Positions 9,329 through 18,004 of a DNA stretch of 64,000 bases are shown here, in pieces (the first letter of the stretch is position 1; each line of letters starts with the position of its first letter). The DNA lies in assembly GCA_945871915.1 (NCBI GenBank), contig CAMBXO010000013.1, positions 1-64,000 of the forward strand, written 5' to 3'. This stretch comes from Singulisphaera sp. GP187. Its GTDB lineage: Bacteria; Planctomycetota; Phycisphaerae; Phycisphaerales; SM1A02. Both the position numbers and the translations under genes were made by a program. The notes beneath the pieces were generated by a model, which had not been told where the DNA came from, did no database searches, and saw only the letters and a program-made list of their open reading frames with translations.

Positions 9329-10758
9329 AAACGTTGCATCAATCCACCACCGACTTCGAAACCCGCCGTGGTCATTGGCATGCCGTCGTGGCGCAGTCGC
9401 GATCGGAGCGAGTGGACAGTTCGTGGCGATACAAACGGATCCTCTGGCAGTTGCTCGCACGCATCGTCCCGTCAGGTTCGTCCGTGCTGCATGTGGGATG
9501 CGGCACTGGTGACGTACTCACGATGCTGAAGCCACGAGAGGCCGTAGGCATCGAGCCCTCACCAGTTCTGGCGGCAGAGGCCAGACGCAAGCACCCTGAC
9601 CTACGCATCCTCGAGCAGCCGGTCGATGCCTTTGACGCCGGCTCGCACTTCGACTTCATCGTCGTCTCGGACATCCTGGTGGATTGCTTCGATGTGGACG
9701 AATTGCTCGCCTGCGTGGCACAGGCTGCGGATTCGTCGACGCGGATTGTGATCACCAACTACAGCCAGTTGTGGCGACCGCTCCTCAAACTTGCGCGCGC
9801 GATGAGGTTGGCGCGACCCCGCTTCGGAAGCACCTGGTTCTCGCCGGATGACCTTCGCGCGGCCCTCGAGCGACGCGGCTTCCAGACGATTACGACGTCG
9901 CCCGAGGTGCTGCTGCCGCTACAAGTGCCGCTGCTGTCATCTTTCTTAAACCGCTTCGTTGCTCGCCTACCCGGGTTCCGCGCCCTGTGCCTGCATCACA
10001 CGGTCGTGGCGCGGCGCGTGCCAGAGCCGCGCACGCAGCAGCAAAGCGTTTCGGTGATTGTGCCGGCGCGCAATGAGTCTGGGAATGTGGCCAGACTCAT
10101 GCGAGAGATTCCATCCATGGGTCTCTGGACCGAGGTGATCTTTGTGGAGGGCAACTCGACTGATGACACGCTGGCTGTGCTAGAGCAAGCCGTGCGAGAA
10201 CGCAACGACCCGCTGGTCCGCCTGATTCGACAGCCGGGCAAGGGCAAGGGCGACGCGGTGCGAGCAGGGTTCGCCGAGGCGCGCGGCGACATCCTGATGA
10301 TTTTAGATGCCGACTTGACCGTGCCGGCGGAGATGCTTCCACGGTTCTACGAGATTGTAGCATCGGGTCATGCGGACTTTGCCAACGGGACTCGGCTTGT
10401 CTACGGCATGGATGGACAGGCGATGCAGTTTCTAAACCTGATCGCGAACCATTTCTTCGCCAAGGCATTCACCTTTGTACTCGGGCAATCCGTGCGTGAT
10501 ACGCTTTGCGGCACTAAAGTGCTGCGGCGGGATTTCTACGAGCGGATTGCCGCCAACCGCGCCTACTTCGGGGACTTTGACCCCTTCGGCGACTTCGACT
10601 TGTTGTTTGGGGCGGCAAGGCTTCATGCCAAGATCACGGATGTCCCGGTGCGGTATAGGGAGCGGGTGTACGGCGAGACGAACATCTCAAGGTTCCGGCA
10701 TGGGCTGCTGCTGTTCCGGATGCTCAAGATCGCTTTGCTCAAGTTGCGCTTCGTCTAG
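9325..10758 (+). CDS. Fusion of SAM methyltransferase and DPM1-like GT2 glycosyltransferase
   Basis: 477 residues from ATG 9325 (ATGA overlap). Residues about 40-220 form a class I methyltransferase with motif I VLHVGCGTGDVLTML and an IVVSDILVD motif IV. Residues about 235-477 form a family 2 glycosyltransferase: SVIVPARNESGNV, then VIFVEGNSTDDT, then the metal-binding DADL at the position of DxD, then DTLCGTKVLRRDFY and GDFDLLFGAA. The GT part resembles dolichyl/undecaprenyl-phosphate hexose synthases, but I see no C-terminal membrane spans. Such enzymes make polyprenyl-phosphate sugars, the donors GT-C membrane enzymes require, and two GT-C-like proteins flank this gene at 5668 and 11375. 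The link is inference. The junction lies near residue 230 without a frameshift. Confidence 0.85.
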   Translation: MKTLHQSTTDFETRRGHWHAVVAQSRSERVDSSWRYKRILWQLLARIVPSGSSVLHVGCGTGDVLTMLKPREAVGIEPSPVLAAEARRKHPDLRILEQPVDAFDAGSHFDFIVVSDILVDCFDVDELLACVAQAADSSTRIVITNYSQLWRPLLKLARAMRLARPRFGSTWFSPDDLRAALERRGFQTITTSPEVLLPLQVPLLSSFLNRFVARLPGFRALCLHHTVVARRVPEPRTQQQSVSVIVPARNESGNVARLMREIPSMGLWTEVIFVEGNSTDDTLAVLEQAVRERNDPLVRLIRQPGKGKGDAVRAGFAEARGDILMILDADLTVPAEMLPRFYEIVASGHADFANGTRLVYGMDGQAMQFLNLIANHFFAKAFTFVLGQSVRDTLCGTKVLRRDFYERIAANRAYFGDFDPFGDFDLLFGAARLHAKITDVPVRYRERVYGETNISRFRHGLLLFRMLKIALLKLRFV

Positions 10759-10838
10759 GTGGTACGAATGAGTGATCGCCTAGCGACCGCCCACATCCCA
10801 TACGAATGGCCTTCCAACATCACAATCGGTGACCAGAA

Positions 10839-11378
10839 ATGATCAAGCGATTTATGCGTGAATACCTACGGTTTGCGCCAAGGCTGATGGCTGAGTGGTT
10901 CGCCCAAACGATCCTCGGTGGTGTTGACGGTCCAATCGGAATGCTGCTTCGCAGGTACTGCTATCTATCTTTTATTGGCAAGACTAAAGGAAGGTTCTTC
11001 ATATGGTCGCGCGTGTCTATCCAACATGGCTACGGGTTGTCGATCGGCAGTGACGTGTGCATCAATAGTGGCTGCGTCCTTGATGCGCGAGGAGTCCTTT
11101 CGATTGGAGATCGATCGTTGATTGGGCCGAACTGCACGATCGTAAGCTCGACTCATAGGATTGATTCACACCCAATATCCGACGCTGGGCATGAGAAGGC
11201 GCCGACGGTCATCGAAAGTGACGTTTGGATAGGAGCCAATGTTGTGATACTCGGTGGGATTAGGGTCGCTCACGGATGCGTGATCGGGGCTGGATCAATT
11301 GTGACGAAATCGACCACCCCGTATGGGATTTATGTCGGTAATCCGGCTCGATTGATTCGGATGAGAGAGGCACTTTGA
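10839..11378 (+). CDS. Left-handed beta-helix (hexapeptide) acyltransferase, WcaF/Maa-like
   Basis: 179 residues. Hexapeptide repeats run from about residue 65 to 165 (LSIGSDVCINSG, LSIGDRSLIGPNC, VWIGANVVILGG, CVIGAGSIVTKS), and the ending GNPARLIR is standard for the LbH acetyltransferase family. SSTHRID carries the likely catalytic His. The family moves an acetyl group from acetyl-CoA to a sugar hydroxyl or amine. ATG 10839 follows an 80-base gap in which I see no further gene, and the stop overlaps the TTG of the next gene (TTGA at 11375-11378). Given that the wlbB-type acetyltransferase at 29974 is destroyed, this enzyme is one candidate substitute, though WcaF-type proteins usually O-acetylate. 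Confidence 0.85.
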   Translation: MIKRFMREYLRFAPRLMAEWFAQTILGGVDGPIGMLLRRYCYLSFIGKTKGRFFIWSRVSIQHGYGLSIGSDVCINSGCVLDARGVLSIGDRSLIGPNCTIVSSTHRIDSHPISDAGHEKAPTVIESDVWIGANVVILGGIRVAHGCVIGAGSIVTKSTTPYGIYVGNPARLIRMREAL

Positions 11379-13300
11379 AGAGACTCGCGTTTGACGCTGG
11401 AGTCTTGAAGCGTCTGCTTGTGATGGTCGCGCTGACCGCACTCGGCGTGTTCGTCGGTGCGAGTGTCGGACAGTTCGTGGTCCCGAAGCACATCACCACC
11501 ACTCTCGCCTGCACGAACATTGGATTGGCCATTCTTGCACTCGCGGTCTGGCTTCCTTCATGGCAGCGGTTTGATTCCAATCTCAGCCGCATCAAACCAG
11601 CAGTTCCGCTGATCTTGGCGTTGATGATTGCCGTGGTTCTTTCGACATCCATCACCGCGGTTCCACTCTCGCAGGACTCGACTGGTGACCGAATCGCCGG
11701 GTTCATGCCCTACTCGGACGCGGGCGGGTATTACCGTCAAGTCCTGAGTTGGCCAGCCGCCCACTTCGACGAGTGGAACACGCGGCGGCCATGGAATGCT
11801 GTGCTCAACATTGCGGAACACCGCGCTGCCGGGGGCACGATGCTCGGTATGCACGTTGTTCGGGTGGTGTTTGCGAGCTTGGCGATCGCAGCGTTCGCCG
11901 CTGCGGTTGCGCGATTCGTCGGGTGGGCCGCGGCGAGCCTGTCTGCTTTTGTCCTCGTGTACTTTACATATCCCTACGCGAGCAGTTGCCTATCCGAGTT
12001 GAACGGAATCACCGTGTCGGCTGCCGGAACATCCATCTTTTTCATGGCACTTGACCGAAAGAGCGTGATGCTCCTCGTGGTGAGCATTCTGGGTTTGAGT
12101 CTGGCCTATGCACTGCGCCCCTACAACCCGCTCTGGGTGGTACTCGTAGCAGGCGTGGGCACAATATGGATGTTTCACGACTCACCGAGGCGTTGGTGGC
12201 GTGTATGTTGCGCTTGCGTCCTCGCCGGCGCGATCTCATTGCTCGTTCAACTGATCCCTCTATGGATGTTTGGTGCACCCGGTGGAGCGAGCAACTCGCA
12301 TACAGGGTATGTCGTACTGGGTCTCGCGCGCGGCACGAACTGGCAAGAAGCGGGACAGCACTTCGCGAAGGCCAGCGCACAGTTGTCTGAATCGGACCGC
12401 AACGCAGAGATGTGGGCCGAAGCCATTTCCACGATGCGCGCCAATCCAAAGCCGATGATGCAGACGCTCATGAGAAGCACCGCCCGTGCGGCTTTCACCA
12501 CACAGCAGGAGTTTGGCATGGCATTCGGCATGCCACGCCATCTGGCTGGTCGAGGAGACATCTCTATGGGGGACTTTTTTCAGTATGTCGGCGGGAGTCC
12601 CACGATCTGGCTGTCGTCACTGCTGTTCATCGGAAGTGTTGTATCGGTGATCTCATTTGGTATTCGCTCCATTCCCGCAGTGTTCGTAGGCGTGACCCTC
12701 GTCGCACTCTTCTCATTCGCACCGGTCGTGTTCACGGATGGCGGCTTCCGGTCAGCAGCGACCCACTACCCCGGGCTGGCTCTCGCGGCTGTTGGTTTGC
12801 CAGTCGTTGTCGGCCGTCGCTGGTCGCGTACAGGTGGCATGCAAAAAAATCTGCATGTTCAGAGTGGTTTGGAAGATCGCGCTCCCTGGCAGGGGGATCC
12901 GCGTCTTGACTTCGCTGGGACTTCTGGCGCGGTAGGTGGATTGATCGTGGCGGCCGCCTTGGTCGTCGCACCGCTCGGAGTGCTGTCCTTGTGGATCGTC
13001 GGCGCTTCTCAGACGCCACCGTTGATTGTGCGGATTGAGCCGGACTCCGCAACCACGGCTCGATGGACTGGTTGGAATGAGGCGATCGCCTCGCACGAGC
13101 ACCTCGTGAAATGGGCGGAAGCTGAATGTATAGATGACCTTGCCGAGGTAATCCGACAATTGAGTATTGATGCCGTATCGTTTGACTTGGATCGCGGTCC
13201 TTGTGTGTTCATTGAATCTGGGACACCTACACAACAGCAGTGCCTTGTTCTCGATGGCCGCCTGTGCTGGCAAGTGTCTGTACCCGCAACCGGCCACTGA
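11375..13300 (+). CDS. Large polytopic membrane protein, GT-C-like, paralogue of the gene at 5668
   Basis: 641 residues, around a dozen membrane spans, then an extramembrane tail of roughly 110 residues. The start is TTG 11375 in a TTGA overlap with the acyltransferase gene; AGAGAGG at 11364-11370 serves as ribosome site with short spacing. It shares conserved blocks with the 602-residue protein at 5668 (DRIAG, SDAGGYY, the NTRRPWN block, CLSELNGITVSAAG against SLSEGSGVTFSAMA, SNSHTGYVVLGLARGTNW). The conserved acidic DA-x-x-YY loop after the third span suggests a GT-C glycosyltransferase. No characterised relative is recognised. It ends 112 bases before the convergent polymerase-like gene. 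Confidence 0.7.
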   Translation: MKRLAFDAGVLKRLLVMVALTALGVFVGASVGQFVVPKHITTTLACTNIGLAILALAVWLPSWQRFDSNLSRIKPAVPLILALMIAVVLSTSITAVPLSQDSTGDRIAGFMPYSDAGGYYRQVLSWPAAHFDEWNTRRPWNAVLNIAEHRAAGGTMLGMHVVRVVFASLAIAAFAAAVARFVGWAAASLSAFVLVYFTYPYASSCLSELNGITVSAAGTSIFFMALDRKSVMLLVVSILGLSLAYALRPYNPLWVVLVAGVGTIWMFHDSPRRWWRVCCACVLAGAISLLVQLIPLWMFGAPGGASNSHTGYVVLGLARGTNWQEAGQHFAKASAQLSESDRNAEMWAEAISTMRANPKPMMQTLMRSTARAAFTTQQEFGMAFGMPRHLAGRGDISMGDFFQYVGGSPTIWLSSLLFIGSVVSVISFGIRSIPAVFVGVTLVALFSFAPVVFTDGGFRSAATHYPGLALAAVGLPVVVGRRWSRTGGMQKNLHVQSGLEDRAPWQGDPRLDFAGTSGAVGGLIVAAALVVAPLGVLSLWIVGASQTPPLIVRIEPDSATTARWTGWNEAIASHEHLVKWAEAECIDDLAEVIRQLSIDAVSFDLDRGPCVFIESGTPTQQQCLVLDGRLCWQVSVPATGH

Positions 13301-13412
13301 AGGGACGACATGCCGCAACGATTGTGTAGGTTGGTCTAGGGCAACCCTGCATCTCGCTCCCATACAAGCGGCGTAGGAAGAGGTGAGTCCGGCTCCACCG
13401 CCAAATGATCCT

Positions 13413-14846
13413 TCATAGTTTTTTATCCGCTCCGACTCGTTGGTGAACAAAACCATGGTCGGGTTGAAGGGAGGCAACTGCCATGCCATGAGTTGCGCGC
13501 GGAGAATCAGGTGACCGAATCGCGCCCCGAACAATCGATCTCAATACGACAAGAATGATAAAGTTAGGTAGCGAATGCCGAATATCTGCCGGTCCGCCAT
13601 TGAATAGCCCGACGCCGAAACTGAAGGCAAGAATGATGCTCGACCCAGCCAGAGATGGGTGAAGGCTCGAGCGTGCAATCCATCGGTCTACGAGCGCCAT
13701 CACGCAACCCGCCGACGCTCCACCAACAAGTACTCCAACCCACCCGCCGCCCCAGAACAAGTACGTCACGATCTTAAGGTTATTGTTTGCATTGGGGTCC
13801 GGATACAGAGCCATCATCTCCTCCTGAAGAGTGTGGTACTGGACGCCATGCACAACTTTTGGCAGCAAATAGAACGGCAGTGCCGGAACATCGCGGAAAT
13901 AGTGAGGCGCAAGACCCGACGCCATGGCATCCCGAATGAATACGGGGTGTATCAGGCTCTGCCCGAAGGTCACGAGTTTCTGCAGCGAAACTTCAGGTTG
14001 ATCAATTGAACCTGTGACGGCATTCAACAGAGACGAGCCAATGCCAGCGCTCCATGCGTTGTAATTGAAGACGGTGTGGCCAAACACCGCGAAGAAAATC
14101 GCGAATGACCCAATGACCGCCCAGACAGCCAAAGAGACTGACTTCCCCCGAACGGTATACGCCGCAATGAGCCCGATACAAAAGAACTGGATCACGGCTC
14201 CGCGTCCACCAGAACTGAACAACACCAGACTTGCAAGACCAATGCCGATTACACCGAGTAACGCTGCTCGAGCAAAGACTGCTCGACCCCAAGTCATCGC
14301 GGCGGTGCCTACGAGGCCAAGGCATGCCGATATTGTCGCAAGCCCCCCCAACGAGATCAGGAACCCCGCCGCCTGACCAGGATCAGCGCCACCGCGGCGA
14401 GCGAGAGGGTTCGCAAAGTGCTCTTGCAATCCATGGGTAAGGCTGATGCCGAGCACCCACACAAAGAAACTCCCGACCACAACCGCGAAGACTCGGAGCA
14501 CTGTCCTATTGGAAACCCGCCATGATTGAAGCGGTCGATGTGCCTGACGGCGAGGGTGGGACAGGGTCTTGGTCGCCAGATAGCCGGCTCCTATTGCCGC
14601 GAGTGAGATGTTCGCAGCAAGAAGACACCACTGCCAATCTCCCTCACTCAATACGAACTCCACTTGACCGCGACGAACGATCGGCACTTCCCACCAGCGC
14701 ACCATCGCCGCAACAATGGAGTACGGAACAAAGAACTGCATGACCAGTCCCCACATCAGGCAGCTCTTGAGATTCCAACTCCGCGACCACGACAGCCAAA
14801 GAACTGTCTGAAGAGGAATTAGGACAATGAGCGCGTCAGAAGTCAC
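13413..14846 (-). CDS. Wzy-like O-antigen/polysaccharide polymerase (membrane protein)
   Basis: 477 residues with about 10-12 membrane spans and a large loop around residues 260-340 containing the HTVFNYNAWS, VSLQKLVTFGQSLIHP and PALPFYLLPKVVHG region. This long periplasmic loop between late spans and the LFSSGGRGAVIQF motif before it are typical of O-antigen polymerases (oligosaccharide repeat unit polymerase class). Wzy joins flipped repeat units at the periplasmic face. It starts at GTG 14844-14846 (minus strand) with AAGGGG seven bases upstream. It is the only gene in 1-31243 on the minus strand, divergent from the glycosyltransferase at 14936 with an 89-base gap and convergent with the gene at 11375. 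The reversed orientation could mean independent transcription or insertion of a swapped polymerase. Wzy proteins are too variable for certainty. Confidence 0.65.
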   Translation of the reverse strand: MTSDALIVLIPLQTVLWLSWSRSWNLKSCLMWGLVMQFFVPYSIVAAMVRWWEVPIVRRGQVEFVLSEGDWQWCLLAANISLAAIGAGYLATKTLSHPRRQAHRPLQSWRVSNRTVLRVFAVVVGSFFVWVLGISLTHGLQEHFANPLARRGGADPGQAAGFLISLGGLATISACLGLVGTAAMTWGRAVFARAALLGVIGIGLASLVLFSSGGRGAVIQFFCIGLIAAYTVRGKSVSLAVWAVIGSFAIFFAVFGHTVFNYNAWSAGIGSSLLNAVTGSIDQPEVSLQKLVTFGQSLIHPVFIRDAMASGLAPHYFRDVPALPFYLLPKVVHGVQYHTLQEEMMALYPDPNANNNLKIVTYLFWGGGWVGVLVGGASAGCVMALVDRWIARSSLHPSLAGSSIILAFSFGVGLFNGGPADIRHSLPNFIILVVLRSIVRGAIRSPDSPRATHGMAVASLQPDHGFVHQRVGADKKL

Positions 14847-14935
14847 AGCAAGACCCCTTAGTTATCTATATTGCGCAGAGCTTGCTCGCATTGCGCTAGT
14901 GAACATTCGCCTATCGAAACAAACGAGGACAGTCG

Positions 14936-16108
14936 TTGGGAGGTTACCGAACCAGTCCAAAATCCAGAGCTCCGTATGGATCGCGCGATTGGCATCTAGC
15001 CATGTTTCTTCCGAGCCTTGATGGGGGTGGTGCCGAGCGCGCCTTCGTCGAGTTGGCCAACGGATTTGCAAGCCTCGGGATCCGCGTCGATTTGGTGCTG
15101 GTGCAGACCAAGGGCAGTTTTCTCGCCGAGGTGAAAACGGGAGTAAGGGTCATCGACCTTAAAGGGGGTCGCACGCTTTACTCGATCCTGCGAATGAGCC
15201 GATACATCCGCAGCCAGCGTCCCGACGTAGTCATGTCGGGGCTGGATACCGCGAATGTGGCGAACTGGATTGCATGCTGGCTCGCCGGGGTGGCCCAGAC
15301 GGCAGTCCTCACCCAACGCAGCGTTCTCACCGCATCGTGGCGACAAATCCATCCGCTCACTGCCTGGCTATGGATTCGCCTGCTCGGGCTTGTCTATCGG
15401 CGCGCTCGGCTTGTGATCGGCAACTCAGGTGGCGCAACGGCCGATCTTCGCGACAACCTCGATGTCAACCAAGACCGATTGGCAGTCATCCACAACTCTG
15501 TCGATGTCTCTGCCATCACAAAGTTGGCCTCGGAGCCGCTTGATCATCCATGGGTCTCCGCCGGTGCCCCGCCGATAGTGCTCATCGCGGGCAGTCTCAC
15601 CATACGGAAGGATGTACCTACAACGCTGCGTGCTTTTGCACATTTGCGCCGGTCACGCAATTGCAATCTGGTGGTCGTGGGCGAAGGGGCGGAGCGACCG
15701 AACTTGGAGCGACTGGTACGTGAACTGGGGATTCAGGACTCTGTCTTCCTCGCAGGATTCGATCGGAACGCCTTTCGATGGATGGCTCGAGCTAGGGTAC
15801 TTGTAAATTCGTCACCTTCCGAGGGTTGTCCAAATGTAATCCTGCAAGCACTTGCTTGTGGTTTGCAAGTGGTGGCAACAAATGGATTGGGCGGTACGTC
15901 TGAGATTCTCGAGGGCGGACGCTGGGGCCGCCTGACGCCTGTGGGCGACGATCAAGCCTTGGCACATGCGATTTGTCAAGCCCTCGACAACCCTCTGCCA
16001 GAAGATGGTCGCAAGCGAGCAACTAATTTCGACCCCGATGCGACTGCCAAGGCATACCTCCGCCTCCTCTTGCCGAGTTGGCAAGGCTCAGCCGGTGAGG
16101 GCTCCTGA
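14936..16108 (+). CDS. Family 4 glycosyltransferase
   Basis: 390 residues with the full GT4 pattern. FLPSLDGGGAERAFVELA near residue 24 is the N-terminal glycine-rich donor loop, IVLIAGSLTIRKD starts the second Rossmann domain, and NSSPSEGCPNVILQALACGL holds the E-x7-E motif that binds the nucleotide sugar. It acts at the cytosolic face, donor unknown. TTG 14936 is preceded by GAGGA at 14925-14929 with six-base spacing. An internal ATG at 15001 would start just before the GT motif but lacks an equally good ribosome site, so I prefer the TTG. The stop abuts the ATG of the second asnB gene at 16109. Confidence 0.9.
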   Translation: MGGYRTSPKSRAPYGSRDWHLAMFLPSLDGGGAERAFVELANGFASLGIRVDLVLVQTKGSFLAEVKTGVRVIDLKGGRTLYSILRMSRYIRSQRPDVVMSGLDTANVANWIACWLAGVAQTAVLTQRSVLTASWRQIHPLTAWLWIRLLGLVYRRARLVIGNSGGATADLRDNLDVNQDRLAVIHNSVDVSAITKLASEPLDHPWVSAGAPPIVLIAGSLTIRKDVPTTLRAFAHLRRSRNCNLVVVGEGAERPNLERLVRELGIQDSVFLAGFDRNAFRWMARARVLVNSSPSEGCPNVILQALACGLQVVATNGLGGTSEILEGGRWGRLTPVGDDQALAHAICQALDNPLPEDGRKRATNFDPDATAKAYLRLLLPSWQGSAGEGS

Positions 16109-18004
16109 ATGTGCGGCATCGGTGGCATCGCTCTTCGGGACCAGACTGCGGCTGACTCGGTATTCGAACGCGCCCGCAACGCCTTCAATCTGCTGAAGCA
16201 TCGAGGACCGGATGCGCACGGCCATTGCGATCATGACGGCGTGATCCTTGGGCACAGTCGCCTGAGCATTCTTGACTTGTCCAATGCTGGTCTGCAGCCG
16301 ATGGAGTCGGCCGACCAACACTATGCCATCTCCTACAACGGAGAGTGCTACAACTATCGGCAGCTCATCCACGATCTTGATCTGCATCGCCTGCGATCCG
16401 GATCGGATACCGAAGTCGTGCTGGAGGCGTTTGCCCTACAGCGTGCCGAGTGCCTTCCAAAGCTCAATGGCATGTTCGCCTTTGCGGTCCATGACCGACA
16501 AGCACATGAACTGTGGCTGGTGCGCGATCGATTGGGGATCAAGCCTCTGTACTACGCGCTGTCCGAGACAGGGCTTTGCTTCGCCTCAGAAGTCCGACCA
16601 CTGCTTGCACTGCTCGGCTCGACTCCATCGTGCAATGTGCAGCTACTCCACGAATGGATCTACTACGGCAATTCCCTCGGTGGCAAGACCCTGTTCAATG
16701 GTGTCGTCCAACTGCCGCCAGGCCATTTCTTGCGGCTCCGACTTGATGCGTGGACTGCTGAAGTGCGTCCCTACTGGTCGCTGGAACAGCAGTGCGTACT
16801 GCCATCGCCAACCGAGCGCGGCCGATCGCTTGCAACCGCTGTACACGATCGCCTAGAGGCAGCCGTCGACCGCCAACTCGTCAGCGATGTTCCGGTGGGC
16901 GTATTCCTTTCCGGAGGCGTTGACTCTAGCGCGATCGCCACCTTCGCTGCGAAGTCTCGGGGATCAAGGTTGCAAACATTCTGCGCCGGCTTCGACGATC
17001 CCTCGTACCCGGATGAACGCCCGCGGGCCCGCTGGCTTGCCCAAAGGCTCGGTACAACGCACCACGATTTTTTGATTTGTGGAGAGGGATTGGCAGACAC
17101 CGTCGAGCAATTGATCGACCATCATGGGGTACCGTTCTTTGACGCGGCCAACATTCCACTCTGGTTCATGGCGAAGGAAGTTCGATCGAAGGTCAAGGTT
17201 GTGCTGCAGGGGGATGGCGGCGACGAGCTATTCGGCGGGTACCGTCGGTATCGCACCCTGCGGTGGCATCGGTTGCTGCGACCGCTTAGTGCGCTTGCAC
17301 GCCCCTTCCTCGCTCTAGCACCCGATTCGCGGTTCATGCAGCGAGTACGGCGATATGCCCACGCGTTTGATCAAGCCGATTTGAGCGAGACGATCTGCCT
17401 GCTTCTTACGACGGAGGGACAGGGCCCGGGCCTGCTTGATGTCTTTGGCAAGGATGTACGCCGCGTGATCGAGGCTACGGATCCGTTCGTGCACTACAGA
17501 TCGACCGCCCAGCGTTTCGCTGCGCTTGACATATGTCGAAGGATGTCGATGGTCGATCTATTGATAGAACTTCCGGATATCTTCTTTGAAAAGGTAGATC
17601 GCGCAACGATGGCACACGGACTCGAGGTGCGCGTTCCATTCTTGGATCATGAACTGGTTGACTTCATGGTTCGGCTCCCTGGTCACCTGACGATGCCCGG
17701 CGGTCGCGCAAAGTTCCTGCTCAAGGCTGCTCTCCGCGGCAGCGTGCCAGACGAGATTCTCGATGGACCGAAGAAGGGATTCAATGTGCCGTTTGGCCGG
17801 TGGTTGCGAGGTCCGCTGCGAAGTCACTTTGAGGATCATCTCGAAACATTCAGCCGTGCTTGTCCCGGGGTCATCAACCGCGATACGGTTCAAGCGTGGT
17901 TGGCGCGCGACGCCACCGGCCGAGCCGATCTATCCTCGCGCCTCTGGAAGATCTACAACTTGGCCATGTGGGCCAATAGGTTCGAGGTTCGTTTCGACTT
18001 ATGA
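16109..18004 (+). CDS. asnB: Asparagine-synthetase-like glutamine amidotransferase (copy 2)
   Basis: 631 residues. Cys2 in MCGIGG, RGPDAHG and SYNGECYNY form the class II glutaminase domain; the synthetase PP-loop SGGVDS lies at residues 268-273, followed by QGDGGDELFGGYRRY and, near the end, the DGPKKGFNVPF block. All catalytic landmarks look intact. It is clearly divergent from copy 1 at 3707, not a recent duplicate. As argued there, amidation of a uronic acid or related carboxylate in the glycan is the likely role. It begins directly after the GT4 stop and overlaps the next methyltransferase by ATGA at 18001-18004. Confidence 0.9.
   Translation: MCGIGGIALRDQTAADSVFERARNAFNLLKHRGPDAHGHCDHDGVILGHSRLSILDLSNAGLQPMESADQHYAISYNGECYNYRQLIHDLDLHRLRSGSDTEVVLEAFALQRAECLPKLNGMFAFAVHDRQAHELWLVRDRLGIKPLYYALSETGLCFASEVRPLLALLGSTPSCNVQLLHEWIYYGNSLGGKTLFNGVVQLPPGHFLRLRLDAWTAEVRPYWSLEQQCVLPSPTERGRSLATAVHDRLEAAVDRQLVSDVPVGVFLSGGVDSSAIATFAAKSRGSRLQTFCAGFDDPSYPDERPRARWLAQRLGTTHHDFLICGEGLADTVEQLIDHHGVPFFDAANIPLWFMAKEVRSKVKVVLQGDGGDELFGGYRRYRTLRWHRLLRPLSALARPFLALAPDSRFMQRVRRYAHAFDQADLSETICLLLTTEGQGPGLLDVFGKDVRRVIEATDPFVHYRSTAQRFAALDICRRMSMVDLLIELPDIFFEKVDRATMAHGLEVRVPFLDHELVDFMVRLPGHLTMPGGRAKFLLKAALRGSVPDEILDGPKKGFNVPFGRWLRGPLRSHFEDHLETFSRACPGVINRDTVQAWLARDATGRADLSSRLWKIYNLAMWANRFEVRFDL

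Noticed and set aside
12752..13534. 260-residue open frame on the minus strand spanning the gap between two genes
   Set aside because: Overlaps the C-terminus of the membrane protein gene and the polymerase gene; no motifs, and the true genes explain the region.
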